Shown: positions 6,359 to 6,535 of the stretch, in pieces | Layout of the letters: every line of letters begins with the position of its first letter | Position numbering within the stretch: position 1 is the stretch's first letter | NCBI GenBank assembly: GCA_029268165.1 | Contig: JAJUGM010000198.1 | Location: forward strand, 1-6,535 | DNA length: 6,535 bases | Direction: 5' to 3' | DNA from: Bacteroidota bacterium | GTDB taxonomy: Bacteria > Bacteroidota > Bacteroidia > Bacteroidales > UBA10428 | Translations under genes and position numbers: made by a program | The notes under the pieces: generated by a model | Databases searched by the model: none | What the model was told of the DNA's origin: nothing | Seen by the model: the letters and a program-made list of their open reading frames with translations, nothing else

Positions 6359-6535
6359 ATGAGAAAAATCAATTTATTTTTTTACCTATTGATATTTTTA
6401 TTAATTACCATCATCAATTTTTCATGCAGTAAAGAGGAACATAATGAACAGAATCCGGTTTATTACAGGGATTATGAATTTGAAGAGCCTCCTGTTACAG
6501 GAAAAACTTTTTACATTGATCCTGCACAAGGTTCG
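6359..6535 (+). CDS. Putative surface lipoprotein, N-terminal fragment (possible parallel beta-helix protein; continues past right edge)
   Basis: An open frame of 59 codons runs from ATG at 6359 to the window end with no stop. Residues 1-22 are a clear lipoprotein signal peptide: MRK, a long hydrophobic run, then NFSC with the lipidated Cys23. The residues after Cys are Ser-Lys-Glu-Glu, which fit the Lys-(Asp/Glu)2 lipoprotein export signal described in Capnocytophaga and other Bacteroidota, so the mature protein may be exposed on the cell surface. The piece KTFYIDPAQGS (49-59) resembles the start of right-handed parallel beta-helix proteins, which often open with a Y-(I/V)-D/N-P-x-x-G-S segment; many of these are polysaccharide lyases or hydrolases. 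With only 36 mature residues this fold is a guess. The gene follows the terminator and so is probably its own transcription unit, though it may belong to the same glycan locus. Confidence 0.8.
   Translation, partial: MRKINLFFYLLIFLLITIINFSCSKEEHNEQNPVYYRDYEFEEPPVTGKTFYIDPAQGS

Noticed and set aside
1..6535. CRISPR array, tRNA/rRNA genes, insertion sequences or attachment sites
   Set aside because: No spaced direct repeats, tRNA-like clover-leaf, transposase coding sequence or terminal inverted repeats were seen on either strand.

Overview
The window looks like part of a Bacteroidota (Bacteroidetes) genome. The evidence is the AT-rich DNA, weak Shine-Dalgarno sequences, short gaps between co-directional glycan genes, several lipoproteins with a Cys-Ser-Lys type start, and close resemblance of every protein to carbohydrate-use proteins typical of that phylum. 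It holds a small glycan-degradation locus. No RNA gene, mobile element or CRISPR array was found, and no SusC/SusD pair or regulator gene lies inside the window.

Layout. Positions 1-998 (minus strand) carry the N-terminal 332 residues of a GH13 (alpha-amylase family) lipoprotein that runs off the left edge. A 283-base AT-rich divergent region (999-1281) separates it from a plus-strand operon of three genes: a GPH-family sugar:cation symporter (1282-2736), a GH10 endo-beta-1,4-xylanase lipoprotein (2754-3881) and a GH3 beta-xylosidase/beta-glucosidase without a signal peptide (3890-6169). The gaps are 17 and 8 bases. A stem-loop with a T tract (6203-6258) closes the operon. At the right edge (6359 onward) begins another lipoprotein, whose first residues resemble the start of secreted parallel beta-helix proteins.

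Inferred joint role. The GH10 enzyme, anchored by lipid in the cell envelope, cuts xylan or xylo-oligosaccharides. The GPH symporter carries short xylo-oligosaccharides across the inner membrane. The GH3 enzyme, apparently cytoplasmic, releases the monosaccharides. The divergent GH13 protein would act on an alpha-glucan or similar alpha-linked sugar, so its link to the xylan operon is only positional.

The architecture is a recognisable xylan/xylo-oligosaccharide cassette, not a new kind of system. The points most worth a second look are residue changes at conserved sites: a Gly at the position of a MelB cation-site Asp in the symporter, and Ser-Tyr in place of the usual Asn-His or Gly-His of GH13 region I. 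The split cellular topology of the operon is also notable.
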